A stretch of DNA of 64,000 bases. Origin: Didymella arachidicola (taxonomy: Eukaryota; Ascomycota; Dothideomycetes; Pleosporales; Didymellaceae). The stretch is taken from contig CM049999.1 in NCBI GenBank assembly GCA_016630955.3, forward strand, positions 682,001 to 746,000, read 5' to 3'. How positions within the stretch are numbered: position 1 is the first letter of the stretch; every line of letters starts with the position of its first letter. A model generated the notes under the pieces. The model was not told where the DNA came from. It did not search any database and saw only the letters and a list, made by a program, of their open reading frames with translations. Below, piece after piece: positions 33,941-45,866 of the stretch. A program made the position numbers and the translations under genes.

Positions 33941-34969
33941 GTTGGTCAATGGTTAGGGGAGGCAAAATTCTTGGTTGTAGACTTGGGCAGAGGTATCACT
34001 GATACAAAGTGAGGAAGGAAGAGAAGAAGGATGGTTAGAGCGGTGTCAGAATGCGCGGACACAAATCATTTCATATGCGGAATAGAGAGCCAGACTAAGC
34101 GGCCGGCGTCGGCATCAAATGGATGGAATATGATTGGCTCTCTGCCGCTTTAGCACGCCGACACCATCCTCGATCTTGGTCTGATTGCTTTGACGGCGCA
34201 GGGCTGGCTCGATCTGCGTGAGGGGCACCGAACTCTCTCAGCTCTGGTGTTGTTGGAGATAGAACTGTTCTCAGCTTTGGAAATGTTGTGCGACAGGGCC
34301 CACCACCTGAACATCAACTTGATGCTGACAGAGCTCACGCACTACCCCTGCACATGACAGTTGTAGATTCTGACGCACGATAATGAACTGATCTATAGTT
34401 GTGTGTGGTATTAATGATAATGACACCAGCAACAAGGTCCTGTTCGCCTGCACTCGTACGCGCCGCGTACTACGCGAACAGCCTTGGGAGTTTTGCTGCC
34501 CGTACCAACGCCGAGTACAGTCATGATCGGCGTAACTCTAGGTCAGCTCCAAAGTTGAGGATACGTCCCCACAGCGCACGCTTACCGGTACTCAGGCCTG
34601 GCCGCTGCTGCTTACTTTTGACGTTTTGATTGTCGAACCACTTCCGAATTTTCGCGGCATCTTGTCAAGAATGTCGGCATCTCTTGCCGATTTACGGCGC
34701 ATCGAAGAGAGTCATTCTGAAGATGATGATTCTGGGTGTATTTGCAGTCTCACAGACAAACGTATACACTGTGGGTGTGCTGCTACCGACCGAGGCAGAG
34801 ACGTTGCCAAATGCGGAAGAATGAGCGCCAGTACCAGAAATGCAAAACTTCCAGCCAATGGATGCACTGCGCCCTACTGTACGTAGGCCCGAAGAAGGTA
34901 GTGAAGAATAGAAGTCGTGTAATCGAGCCGCCACCCCCGGATTTCAGTAAAGCTATCTACGTATATGTG
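33941..34969. other. Upstream region of 5-aminolevulinate synthase, otherwise empty
   Basis: About 1 kb between the start of the ALAS gene and the stop of the next minus-strand gene. It contains a CCAAT box (34133-34137). The small frames (such as 34399-34629 and 34626-34886) have no protein-like features. Confidence 0.5.
34133..34137 (-). promoter_or_regulatory. CCAAT box upstream of 5-aminolevulinate synthase
   Basis: On the minus strand the sequence reads GAGCCAATCATATTCC, a good CCAAT-box context about 195 bp before the ALAS start codon. The CCAAT-binding complex with HapX controls heme and iron genes in Aspergillus, including the hemA step. Its use here is inference, since CCAAT is short. 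Confidence 0.4.
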
Positions 34970-36876
34970 TCACTCTAGGAAGATAGGGTTGCTCTTGTGC
35001 ACACTGCCAGGTTTGTCGATGTTTGCTTTACGCCGAATCACTGATGGCGTAGGCAGCTCATCATCATCGGAAATCTCAATGATTTCCGCCTGCGAAGGTT
35101 GTGCTGGCCTGCTGAAGGCTTCAACACTGAAAGTCGTATTCAGAACGGTATCGACGTAATCGCAAAATGTTGCAGGGTCCCGCGAGCGTTTCCGTAGGCA
35201 GTCTGTAAGCTCTTCGAGCTCCTCACGAGACGGGTCTTTGTATAGGAAATTTGCACACAACCACCAGCACAAGAAAAGCTTTGTAAATCTCACGGTCTTG
35301 GGAAGATCTTGTGGCAAAACTCCGGGCATGCGCTTGTCTTCTCGTGAGAGCATTCCAATGCAGGCCGTGATTTCCCAAACCATGTTCATCCTACCAACTT
35401 TCTGTAATCGCTGCCGAATCGCCTCTACGTCCCCTGTCTTCATTTCAAAGATGGCCCGAGACACGGCGCGTTTGCGATCCTGCGTCTCTTCAATGTGAGA
35501 CCAGTCCCAGCGGCTGATTAACACGATAGAGGCATGCTCGGGTGCATCTCCAAGCGGAGGTTGTGGGCGCACTACTTTGGGCGTTGGCTCTACTGTTACA
35601 GGAACTGGCTCTTTGATCGTGCCAATCTCTCCAGGGTCTGAAGAAAGATTGCGCGATTTAGTGACCCATCCAAAAGCACTTTGGGGCTCAACAGAGAGCG
35701 ACATTGTCGGGATAGTGCTGAGTGGTACATCTTCGTCATTCGAACTGTACGAGGATGAAAGCGTACTAAGATCAACAATTTGACAGAACGCTGGTCGCTG
35801 CAGCTGATGGAGTGTCTGAGGAGCGGAAGGCTGTGTCTGATTCTTCTGAACGCCACCACTCTGTGATTCGTCGTCGCTGTTTGGATCCGGGAGAAGCTTG
35901 TAGATGCCTTCGAGCCAACTTGCACGTTCAAGCAGCTCCACAGTGACTTCGAGGTTTCGACATCTCTGGACTGGAGTTAGCGGATATGTGGGCGAAAACT
36001 GAAGGCACTGTGCCTCCTATGTTGCAGAAAATCCGAGATACAGAAGTGACTTTGATATAGCCAACAGGGCGCCTATTTGAGCGCAACGCATACAAAGACA
36101 GGTACTGCCAGGTCCCTGATCTTCTGGAGATCTGGATTTCGTATCTAACTTTTTCCGCAGCATAAAAGTGTGCCACAGCTGAAATCACTTACCTTTCTGA
36201 CTGCAGCCTCTGTATCGCCAGGATCTTTCGTGATCTCGTCGCATAATTTGTCGAGACGTTGCCGGTAGTACTCCGCTTCCAACTCATATTTCTCGGCAAG
36301 TACTTCTCGCTCCCCAGCGGCGTGCGCTTGGTCCCACAATGCATCTGCATCGTAAACAAGAGGTTCATCAGCTGAGGCTCCTTCGCCCTTGCGTTGGGTT
36401 TCGCCTTTGCCAGGCTTCCATGAAGCTGCAAACTTCATGATGCAGTCATTGATTATCTCGACCACTCGGTCCGCGCCGAGTTTGCTTGGCCTCGTCGCTG
36501 ATCCTTTGTGTGGTATGTCTTCCCCTCCATCTTCATCATCGGTGTCCTCCAGCGCTACTGGAGACCCAGCACTCACGTCTGAATAGCAGTCCTCTGCTTG
36601 AGAGTCCTCTGCGATGCTGGAGTCTTCATTCTCCCATTTGGCAAGAAAGTCCCACGCGCCCGGTTCGCGCGATAAGGCTGCACTGGGCGCTTCGCTTTCA
36701 AGTTCACGTGCTATCTGCGAGGGCCCAGCTGATGGTGCTGTAACGAGATTGATTGGAGTGATCCTCCTCCTTTTGCGGCCTTCGGCGTCTGGCACATCCA
36801 CTTGATGCGAGAATACGGGTTCTTCGTCGTCGAGTTGCAGAGCCCGTACAGCTGCTGCTGGGGTCGGGGCGGTCAT
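34970..36876 (-). CDS. DUF7607-like fungal protein, nuclear role suspected
   Basis: Exons 36876-36193 and 35965-34970 (227-bp intron, frame kept) give 559 residues. The first ~230 residues are acidic and disordered, with a basic cluster (EGRKRRRI) that could be a nuclear signal, followed by a coiled-coil stretch running across the exon junction (EKYELEAEYYRQRLDKLCDE to RNLEVTVELLERASWLEGIY). The conserved domain lies at about residues 390-500: WDWSHIEETQDRKRAVS, EAIRQRLQKVGRMNMVWEI, LPKTVRFTKLFLCWWLC. This block matches, from memory, the Pezizomycotina family called DUF7607. Near the C-terminus IIEISDDDELP resembles a SUMO-interaction motif (hydrophobic core followed by acidic residues). No biochemical function is known to me. 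The intron is longer than its neighbours'; a further small exon cannot be excluded. Confidence 0.75.
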
Positions 36877-37401
36877 TCAGTATTGTATCTCATATACAGC
36901 GGCGTGCGGGCGTTGCAGAATCAGTATCAAGACTGCATCAGCGAAAGAACAGACAAACAACACAACACTCTTGGCACGTTCAGGATTAATCCAGGCGTGT
37001 GCATCAGTTGTGAGCGAATTCAAAATTGATAGGTGTCGATGATGGTGATACGTGATTGGACAATTAGCTGGTAAGATCGAAGCGCATGATCAGCTGGGGA
37101 CGTGTTGCGGGGTCAAGATCGACGCGTTTGTTGGCTAGTAAGACCCGTGCGGGCAGATGTATTCGCATACACCAGTGCAGGCTTCGGATCTTGCGCCCAG
37201 GTAGATGAGGTACAAGCAAAATATTGACGTTGTTAGCGAATGGCGATCTGATGTTGAATGTCGCGAGCCCAAGTGGCAGCCATGATGAGGCAATCCCACT
37301 AGCGCGGGGCAGGGAAGCTGCATTTGTCAGGTACGCGTACCATCACAAACTTCTGCGTTACAGCAAAGCCTGCAACCACGAAGTAACACTTGCCAAAAAG
37401 C
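36877..37401. promoter_or_regulatory. Shared upstream region of the DUF7607-like gene and glutathione synthetase
   Basis: 525 bp between divergent start codons. An inverted CCAAT (ATTGG) lies near 37056. A plus-strand frame with an ATG at 37251 overlaps the GSH2 start out of frame and could act as an upstream ORF if the leader is that long. Confidence 0.4.
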
Positions 37402-38946
37402 ATGGCGTCGGATACACATGCAGACTACCCTCCGGAGCTGTCTGCCGAAGAGCAGAACTTTATCTTCACAGAAGTGAAAGACTGGTCGATAGCTCACGGT
37501 CTGGCGGTTCGCCCGGCTCCCTCCCTCGTTCAGCAATCTCAGGATCCCTCCGGTGTCCTCGCGACAACAGCACCTGTCACAATTTTCCCTAGTTTATTCC
37601 CTCGGAAATGCTTTGAGGATGGCCTGTCGATTCAAAAAGCTTATAACGAACTGTACTCCGCCATTGCCAGAGACGAGCAGTGGCTACAAAGCATTGTGGA
37701 GGAGCTAGTGGATGTCGATGATTTCGTTGCAAAGCTATGGCAGACACATCTCGCCGTGAAGAAGGAAGGCTACGTTCAGGAACTATCTCTCGGTCTCTTC
37801 CGTTCGGATTACATGGTTCATGAGGACCCATCTCAGACAGACCCAAACCCTGGCCTGAAGCAAGTCGAATTCAACACTATCGCCTCTTCTTTTGGCGGTC
37901 TTTCTTCACAAGTGTCTGCGTTGCACAGATACCTCTTCTCCCTTGGCGCATACCCGTCATCGACATCTTCTCTTATCAAGGCCGATGCTCTGAGACAAAG
38001 TCAATCAACCTCTCGACTAGCAAATGGACTCGCTGCTGGCCACAGGGCGTACGGTGAATCCAAGACGAAGCTACCGCTGTGTGTCCTGTTCGTCGTACAA
38101 GATCCTGAAAGGAATGTGTTCGACCAGAGGCATTTGGAGTATGCACTATTCGAAGAGAATGACGTACGCTCGTTCCGTCTCTCCTTTGGCAAGACATTGG
38201 TGCACACAAAACTTGATGGAGATCGCAATTTGATCTACACTCCACCTAATTCGCCATCAACGTCATATGAAGTCACCACAATCTACTATCGAGCTGGGTA
38301 CTCACCTGACGACTATGTGAAGGATGAAGACTGGGAAGCACGCTTGCACCTCGAGAAAAGCAGGGCGATCAAATGTCCAAGTGTGCTCACCCAACTTGCC
38401 GGCTGCAAAAAGGTTCAACAGGTTCTGGCAACGCCAAACTCGCCCCACCTCAAGCGTTTCCTGCCTGACGAAGAGATTGCCTCGCAACTGCTGAAGACAT
38501 TTGCGCCTATCTACCCGCTTGACAAAAGCGATGCTGGCGAGCAAGCCAGGAAGCTTGCGAATGATCCTTCATCAGCCGCTCGATATGTTCTGAAGCCGCA
38601 ACGTGAGGGCGGAGGCAATAATATCTATCGTAAAGCGATCCCTTCCTTCCTTCAGAACCTTCCCGAGACGCAGTGGCCAGCATACATCTTGATGGAGATG
38701 ATTGAGCCGCCGCCCCTCAAGAACGTTATCATTCGTAATGGGGTGGTTGAGAGGGGAGGTGTCATTTGCGAGCTGGGTGTTTACGGAGTGTGTCTTTGGC
38801 GAGGCGGATCCGGCGAGGGACAAAGCGGCGAAATCTTGGAGAATTTCGAGGCAGGGTATCTTCTCCGCACAAAAGGGGATCAGAGTGAAGAAGGAGGCGT
38901 GGCTGCAGGGTTTGGAGCCGTCGACAGCTGCTGCTTGGTCGATTGA
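37402..38946 (+). CDS. gsh2: Glutathione synthetase
   Basis: Intronless, 514 residues, starting MASDTHADYPPELSAEE; the longer frame upstream begins with TTG. The enzyme joins glycine to gamma-glutamylcysteine with ATP, the last step of glutathione synthesis, in the cytosol. The eukaryotic GSS fold is evident. Blocks are FPSLFPRKCFEDGLSIQKAYNEL-like, LGLFRSDYMVHEDP, KQVEFNTIASSFGGL (substrate site), EVTTIYYRAGYSPDDY, AIKCPSVLTQLAGCKKVQQ, and the glycine-rich ATP loop LKPQREGGGNNIY at about residues 396-410. AYILMEMIEPPP follows. The C-terminal LRTKGDQSEEGGVAAGFGAVDS is the GSS lid and signature. Length is normal for the family (about 475-515). The enzyme looks intact. Confidence 0.97.
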   Translation: MASDTHADYPPELSAEEQNFIFTEVKDWSIAHGLAVRPAPSLVQQSQDPSGVLATTAPVTIFPSLFPRKCFEDGLSIQKAYNELYSAIARDEQWLQSIVEELVDVDDFVAKLWQTHLAVKKEGYVQELSLGLFRSDYMVHEDPSQTDPNPGLKQVEFNTIASSFGGLSSQVSALHRYLFSLGAYPSSTSSLIKADALRQSQSTSRLANGLAAGHRAYGESKTKLPLCVLFVVQDPERNVFDQRHLEYALFEENDVRSFRLSFGKTLVHTKLDGDRNLIYTPPNSPSTSYEVTTIYYRAGYSPDDYVKDEDWEARLHLEKSRAIKCPSVLTQLAGCKKVQQVLATPNSPHLKRFLPDEEIASQLLKTFAPIYPLDKSDAGEQARKLANDPSSAARYVLKPQREGGGNNIYRKAIPSFLQNLPETQWPAYILMEMIEPPPLKNVIIRNGVVERGGVICELGVYGVCLWRGGSGEGQSGEILENFEAGYLLRTKGDQSEEGGVAAGFGAVDSCCLVD

Positions 38947-41244
38947 GCGTTGAGATCATATTCAATGTCGGAGCGGTCCGGTTGCAACTCCGAAGGCGCA
39001 GCACCGAACGAGATTAATATACAAAGTTCAGGACAACCTTGTCTTTGTGCATCCTGTTGAGCAGCCCGGGACCACGGTTGAGCCTGTCATTTTGAATCAT
39101 TGCAGTGCCGAAGATGTTCCTTCTCATCTGGACTCCAATTATGGGTTGTTTGCAAAACGATGGCTCCACCCCATGACCTAGAAACTGACAGTATAAATGA
39201 CACCAGCGGTCTAGTTATAGTCACGACTGCGTAGTTATAGTTACCCTGCCAAGATATCTTCCCTCATTAACGCACACTCAGCTGTTCTACCTCTTTTATG
39301 CTACTTCTTACCTATTAAGGCTATTTATACTATAAATACTACTACCTATACCTAGCTGCATAAGGGTACTAAGTTGTATGTTGTTAAAGGCTTCTTTTCG
39401 TGATATCGACGAGTTTTTGCCAGGTCACGGGGTGGAGCCATCGTTTTGCAAATCACTATAAAGCTGCACAGTGCTTTGTTGTATGGCCGTTGACAAGCCC
39501 GTATCTACCGGTTCGTGTCTGGTACGAAAGGGAGCGGATCGCTAGCGCTCAGCCTCTGCGGAGAGCAAATTCACAAGCCTGCGCCACTGCAGCACGCTCA
39601 CGCTGTCAGACGCTCCCTGCATCCACGATTGAGCGCTCTCATGACTGCAGGTTCGCCAATGCTTCAAAAGCACAAATCTGGAGACGGCTTCGTGTAACGT
39701 ACGGGATTGCTCGCGAGTCGCTGCTTTTCTGATGTTCTATTGGCAATGTCTATCCAATTTACTGGGATCCACCCCCGTGAGACCGGATTCGGGAGAACGT
39801 GCCATCGCGATCAGCTAGGTACAACCAGCGCAGAAACGCAGCCAGGGTTTCTGCTAGCTATATGCAAGGCGCGTCGAGACAACGACAGCAAGCAAGACTT
39901 GAAGTCAAACCATGTCACCTCGCCGGCAAATCGGACGCACATCTTGCGTGGAGCAACGCAAGCACCAGATAATCTGGGAAGCACTCACACCAAACGCCTG
40001 GGCCGCTTCGTCTGCGAGCGGAAGCAAAACCAGCCAGAACTGGATCCTCGGCATTCGGAACGAGCAGATCAGTTCGTGCATGCCGCGGCGATCTGTCTGT
40101 GCTGGCCGAGCGCTTCTCGTCTCGTCCACGAAAAGCAAGATTCGTCAGACCGAGTCAGACAGGCAGGGTGCTTTTCTCGCGACGCAGCAAAGCGATCATC
40201 AATGCGAGATCATTGTGGCTGTTCAGACGTGCAGTTTTATTTCGAGGATGTTGTCAATTATAATTCAGGAGGACAAATTATGCTGGCCCCGGAAACTTTT
40301 ATGCAGCGGGTCGTCTGCCAGCCCTACGCGAATCAGAGGGCTGCCGTACCTGATTGGCGCAAACCTAATTACTTCGCGTGTCACTCTTACAACAACGCGA
40401 CGCTGTCCAGCCTTCCATCATCCGTTCGTGCAAACGTGCATCAAGCAGAGTGATTAAGGCGCGTTGTGCATGGCTACGCTGGCGTTTAGCATGTCACTCA
40501 GCCTGCCCGATCCACCTTCGACACATGTCAACCGCTTCTACTGGGGAAGACTGTTGTCCAGTTCGCGTCGCTGCTGCTCCCTTTTTGTCTCATTGCTGCT
40601 CGAGTAATTGGGTAGCAGCCTTTCCTCTTCCACCATAGCCTCACTCCCGGCGCCCATCTTACGAACGTAGACTGCCGATGACTGACATCGGGAGGACTGC
40701 AATTTCCTAATATGCCCCAAGGACTGGTCGTTGCCATACCCAGAATGGGGTGATCCCAAAACAGCGCGCCGTTTGATAGCCGCCATGCCGCCAAAAACCT
40801 TCACGGTTCATCTCGTTAGACTCCAGCCCGGGGTCAGTGCTCTTCGTCCCTTGAGCTTCCCGGCACCAATTGCTGATCGCACATGGAGGGCGTTGTGATG
40901 CCTTTTATGGACTCCGGTACCCTGTCGCCTTCCCGCTCTTTGCTGCATCTTTCTGCACCTCAACACCACGTCGACTTGACTGGCTGCGTGTCTGCGCCGA
41001 CTCACTCTCATTCGTTCCTTACCCTGCGAATTCAGTAATACCTGTCTTCGCCCACACTCGTTTTCAACACTCACCCATACTGGTCTTCACCTACGTCCTT
41101 CGTTTCTTGCAACAACGCATCGCATTTCTTGCTCAAGATCCTGTCCAAATTCGCGCTTTCCTTGCTCGATCGCGATTACCAACATAATACTAATCCCATG
41201 GCCATTACTACCGCATACTAACAACGCCAACTCCACGCTTCGCC
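38947..41244. other. Gene-poor interval with an inverted-repeat element
   Basis: 2.3 kb between two plus-strand genes. It contains the AT-rich inverted-repeat element at 39149-39452. Two overlapping frames at 39707-40457 have no recognisable domain, and one lacks an ATG at its start. The last ~500 bp before the next gene are C/T-rich, as expected for a fungal promoter and leader. Confidence 0.55.
39149..39452. mobile_element. MITE-like element with 31-bp terminal inverted repeats
   Basis: The left arm (39149-39179, TTTGCAAAACGATGGCTCCA onward) and the right arm (39422-39452) are reverse complements over 31 bases with one mismatch. They enclose 242 bp of markedly AT-rich sequence without coding potential. 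This fits a small non-autonomous DNA transposon in structure. No clear target-site duplication flanks it, and no transposase is present. Confidence 0.6.
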
Positions 41245-44200
41245 ATGCGCTCCTACCGCTTCCTCTTGGTGTGCCTCACCTTGATCTTCAGTCTCCATTC
41301 AGTCACGGCCGTACCCCAGTATGCGGTCCGTCGTCAAGATGACATTCTTTCTGGTCGTTCGCAGACCCCTACAGCTACTGCATCCTCCCGCCCATCAGTA
41401 ACCTCATCTGATGAAGACGCCACTACCACAGTGTCTGAGAGTAGACGAGCTTCGTCTACTCCAGCTCAATCTTCCGCCTCGGCAGATGCAACCACGTCTA
41501 TGCAAATTCCAGCCACTGCGTCGACTGCGCCCCAGTCGACAGAGTCTGCCAGTCAGTCACGATCCCCAAGCTTCCAGATCGAATCGACTGACATGCTGTA
41601 GATTTAAATCCGGAGAATCCTTTGCCGATCCAACCCAGCCTCACACCAGCTATGGGCATCAGTGGTGTCATGCTACTGCTGTCCGGTTTATCGTTTGCGG
41701 TCATTGGCATCAGGAACAAATGGTAAGCGCACGCATCTTGACCCACCAATGCGTCTGACATGAAGCAGGGTACACGTCTTCGGCTCAGCTGCGTACTTGA
41801 CAGCACTGGCTGTCACTGTCCTGATTGTATACCTGATGAACCCTCCAGTCTCCAATGGTGTCCAAGGCGCCTTCTTTGTCGCCGCCTTTTTCACTAGTGT
41901 CATCTTCGGCGCGATCTCACTTGTCTTTCCAGACATTACGGAAGGATTTGGATGCCTGCTCGGTGGTTTCTGTGTCAGCATGTGGTTTCTCTGCCTCAAG
42001 TCGGGCGGTCTCATTGATTCAGTCACCGGCCGCGCGATCTTCATTGGATGCATGAGCGCTGGTGGTTACTGCTTATCTTTCAGTCATCACACCCGCACGT
42101 ACGGTCTCATTGCATCAATCGCATTTTCTGGCGCGACCGCTACCATACTTGGCATCGACTGTCTCAGCTGTGCGGGTATGAAAGAGTTCTGGCTGTATCT
42201 TTGGGGTGAGTATTATGTGTCGCTTGCTTGATTGCAGCTGACCTGTATAGCTTTAAACGACAACGTCTTCCCTCTGAACACCGATACGTATCCCGTCACC
42301 AAGAACATCAAAGCCGAACTTGCAGGAATCGTCATCATCGCAGCACTCGGTGTCGTTTCGCAGCTGCGTGTTTGGAAGCTTGTGAAAGCGCACCGCGAGA
42401 AGAGTGCTGCTCAGCAGCTCGAGAAGCAACAGGATAGGGAAAGGGAAGAGGAGGCTCTGGGACGTCAGATCGAGGACAGCTTCCAGCGCGAGCGAGCGCA
42501 GTGGGAGGCATCCTTTGGTGACAAGAGTGTCCAGGAGTCGAGCGCATCGTCGTCTATTCAGAGCCCCAAGCACTCCACCAGCGTCCGCGAGAAGGAAGTC
42601 TTCGCTACGGACAGCTTGGAGCTCGTGAATATGCGGAAGAGTGGCGTTGTGCGCTCACCTCACTCTGATCCCACAGCAGGCACCACTGTCACCGTCGGCG
42701 TTCTCAGGGACGACATCCAGCAGATTGATGCGCAGGGCAACCCAATCACAGAGCGTAAGGCCCGCTCAGTGACCGGCTCTGTCGGTGACCAGAAGGACCT
42801 ACCTGCCACACCGGAAGCTGCACTTGCGGAAACCTTTGCAAAGGGCGCCAGCCTACGTCCATTCTCGGTACCACCGCCCCCAGCAGTCGTTCCACTCCCG
42901 TTCAATGTGCCAGAAGAGAAGGATGCAGAGAGCGAAATTGGCGACAACTCCTCAGTCTCAGCTGTTGCAGAGTCAGAAAATGTTTCTCTGAGTGGGCGCA
43001 GGCCGCTATCGAAGCGCATTTCAAACATGTCCAACCTACGACAAATTTCCGCCAAAAGGATTTCACGCGCTGCCTCTGAATCCCAGGAGGACCTGGTCAA
43101 CGTACCAGATGTTGAAGACGACCTCGCTTCATCGATTGCTGCTACGCTGGATGACGAACTTGACGACGTTTCTTTACGCCAGCTCTCACCACCCCAGTCG
43201 CCAATTGGCACAGAATACGATGTCACCCGTGTAGGATCACCAATCGCCTCTGTCAAGGAATACGCTCCCGTGAATGAGCGCGTAGCACATACTCCCAAGG
43301 TTGAAGCCAAGGAGTCAGGCCCAACTGCTGAGAAAGCCACGAAAGATGCGTCAACACCGCCGGTGATACGGCAGTCCCTTACCAGCCGCACGGACCCCAA
43401 GCCAACTGACGCGAATGCAAAGCGCTCATCTCGTCGCAACTCACGCTTCCGCGCTGACACCCTCATCTCCAGCGCGAAGGGCAACAGTGACGGCGAGCAG
43501 TCCAAGTCCAGCAGTGAGAAGGCACTGTCGCAGAGCTCACAACCCGAGCACGAACCGTTATATGTTGGCAGTCTCAAAGAGAACACGCTCCCACCACGGT
43601 TTTCGAAGGTCGCTTTGTCGTATCGCACGAATGAGTGGGCTAAGCACCTGGAGACTGCAGATTTGCCAGAGCTTGATGAGATAGTTGTTCCATCTTCACC
43701 TGGTGCAGCGCTCGATCACAGCGTAGTTGAAGCGCCAGCGCCTGTTAGCGACGAGATTGCAGGCCCTATAGGCGGAAGTCACAGGATGTCGAAGGGGATG
43801 TCTAGCGAAAGCAGCAGCAAACTCGGCTTGAGCCGTTCGCCTTCGACTTCACAACAATCGATTGTCGATCCGCAGCCTCTGTCTCGATCGCCATCTGTTC
43901 TATCGCCGCGGGTCTTGTCACGATCGAATTTGGGGGCTCAGCTTGATGCTCTTTCACCACTTCCCAACAACACATTGTTAGGGCAGCGCGAGAGCATGAT
44001 GCGCAGCCGTGTGACATCGCACTCGTTCTCGCCGCTCCCATCGCCAAGAGAGATGCTGCTCGAACAGGATGAATTGGTGGATATGACACTTGCTCAGAGG
44101 CGACAGCTACTGAGGCAGGCGCCAACTTCGCCGCTACAGCAACAACAGCCTCCTCTCGTATCGCCGCGTCGCGCTCCTCCCTCGACGGCGCAGAAGTGGC

Positions 44201-44550
44201 AGAAGAAGGGGTGGGCGGGCCAGGGGGTCGCTCCAGGGTTCGATTCGCATCAGCCTCAGCGCACAGCCAGCTCACAGTCGAATCGAAAGAGAGAGGACCT
44301 GTACGCAGACTGGCGAGATAACATCAGGGACGTTACGCCACCACAAACTGCTGCTTACATTGCGGAGCAGCAGCGTGCGGCGCTTCTGAACGAACGACGA
44401 CAGAAGGAGGTGGAGCGACAGCAACGTGAAGCGGTGCAGCAGCAACGAGCTTCGATGATGGAGAGCATGATGCGCAGCGGGCAGATGCTCGACGCGCACC
44501 GAGAAGCGATGCGCAAGATGCAAGCCAACGCGAACAGGAGAGCGGCGTAG
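41245..44550 (+). CDS. TM7S3/TMEM198-like (DUF4203) membrane protein with long cytosolic tail
   Basis: Four exons, 41245-41551, 41602-41722, 41769-42205 and 42251-44550 (introns 45-50 bp), give 1054 residues. A signal peptide (about 1-22, LLVCLTLIFSLHSVTA) is followed by ~80 Ser/Thr-rich residues, probably extracellular and O-glycosylated. Seven or so hydrophobic segments lie between residues ~110 and 325: GVMLLLSGLSFAVIG, YLTALAVTVLIVYLM, AFFVAAFFTSVIFGAISLVF, GCLLGGFCVSMWFLCL, ending with AGIVIIAALGVVSQL. This is the DUF4203 type of bundle. The remaining ~730 residues are cytosolic and disordered, with many SP sites, phospho-site-like serines and a Gln/Arg-rich coiled C-terminus (ERQQREAVQQQRASMMESMM). 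Function in fungi is not established. The splice pattern is confident because every junction restores the membrane-segment frame. Confidence 0.85.
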
Positions 44551-45866
44551 ATGGTGATTGACATGAGTAGGTAGTGATTCTAAATAAGTAGCTAGTAATT
44601 TTATATTACGTACCTAGTGATTCCACATGAGTACCTTTTCGAATCTAGTTCTTCATAAATTTGGGCTCCAGTGACGGCAGCGAGTACATGGGCATGACAG
44701 GCGTACAAGATGAGTAGTGTAGGTTGTGTGGACATGATGTGGAGGTTTGCGGAATGGGGATAGTATAAAGTAAGAATTTATGGAGGGTCGGTCTTTTGGT
44801 AATTAGATCTACCGCCGATCCACAGTGGATCGATAGGCTAGGCATACAATACCATCTAGTTACAATACCACCACCTATCTAGTGCCATGTGCAGAGGTCG
44901 TGATTTGACGGAAGCGGAGTGCGAGCAAGTGCATCTGTGCGCCGGGAAGATGGTGACTGGGCGGAGGGCAGGGGAAAAGGGGGTTAGGGGCAAGCGAACA
45001 CGGACGAACACTTCTCGAGACGGTAGGGAGTGGTGAGGCGATGGGAGCGGGACCAAGGACGGTGGGAACTTGGAACTGTGAGGCGGTGCTAGCGGGGGGC
45101 TCTAGTTGGGGGCGAGGTGGGTAAGGTTTGTGGGCGTGATGGAGGTTGGAAGTATGCATGTCTGAGGCTGAGAAACTGGAGATTGAGGGTTTGAGGTGAC
45201 AACGATGTTGCTTGCTTGCTTCCACTATTAGACCGACGTGCGGGTGCGTGCGCGCCTGGTGGTCGCCCAGGGACAGCTTGCTTCTTTGCACACAAGCCAT
45301 GAAACTGAAGTGCCCGCCGAGGCAGGCGGCGCGACTTTCACCGTGGCTAGAGCCAGGGAAGGCGCGAGCCAGCAGGGCCCGTTCCTGGCTAGAGTCGGGC
45401 TGCAGTGGCACAGAGGGCCAAGGTCACGGCGAGGGGCAGTGGCATGAGCAGCAGCAGACGACGTGGCACGAGAGATTGAGCAGAATGCAGGATGCAGGCT
45501 GGCTGTGCAGGGCGGGCAGCTGTCTGAGGTTGAAGATGGGCTAGGCTGCTGGCTTCAGGATCCCTGCAGGGCTCGTCATGCTGGGCTGGGTCATGCATCG
45601 GTCCGTGGGCACCTGCATCATCGAGCGGGCTGTACGGGTGTGTGCAGGGCCGGGGGATCGAGGAACAGGGCTTTCTGTGGCCAAATTACGAGCGGTGGAG
45701 GGAATGCGGGCGTCAGTACAAGAGATTGCGCTCCCCGGTGTTGCTGTGCGCTGCTGGCTGCTGGTCTGCGACGACGATTCTCTGGGCCAATGCGTTGGAA
45801 CTAACTTTGAAGGTTTCTATGGCGCAGCTGCCGCGACCGCGTGTGAGACACCCGAGCTACTACTGA
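44551..45866. other. Interval upstream of the ERF4-like gene
   Basis: 1.3 kb. The first ~350 bp are AT-richer and include the 3' UTR of the preceding gene. The rest is GC-rich with long frames in several phases (44875-45411 minus, 45578-46258 plus) that have no domain. It probably holds the promoter and perhaps a first exon of the ERF4-like gene. I could not define that exon. Confidence 0.45.

Noticed and set aside
39707..40457. Two overlapping plus-strand frames of 248 and 181 codons
   Set aside because: The longer begins with TTG, the translations show no domain, membrane segment or ordered composition, and the two frames compete for the same DNA. Treated as chance.
44875..45411. Minus-strand frame of 178 codons
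   Set aside because: It lies in GC-rich sequence with open frames in several phases. The translation is low in information, with no recognisable motif.
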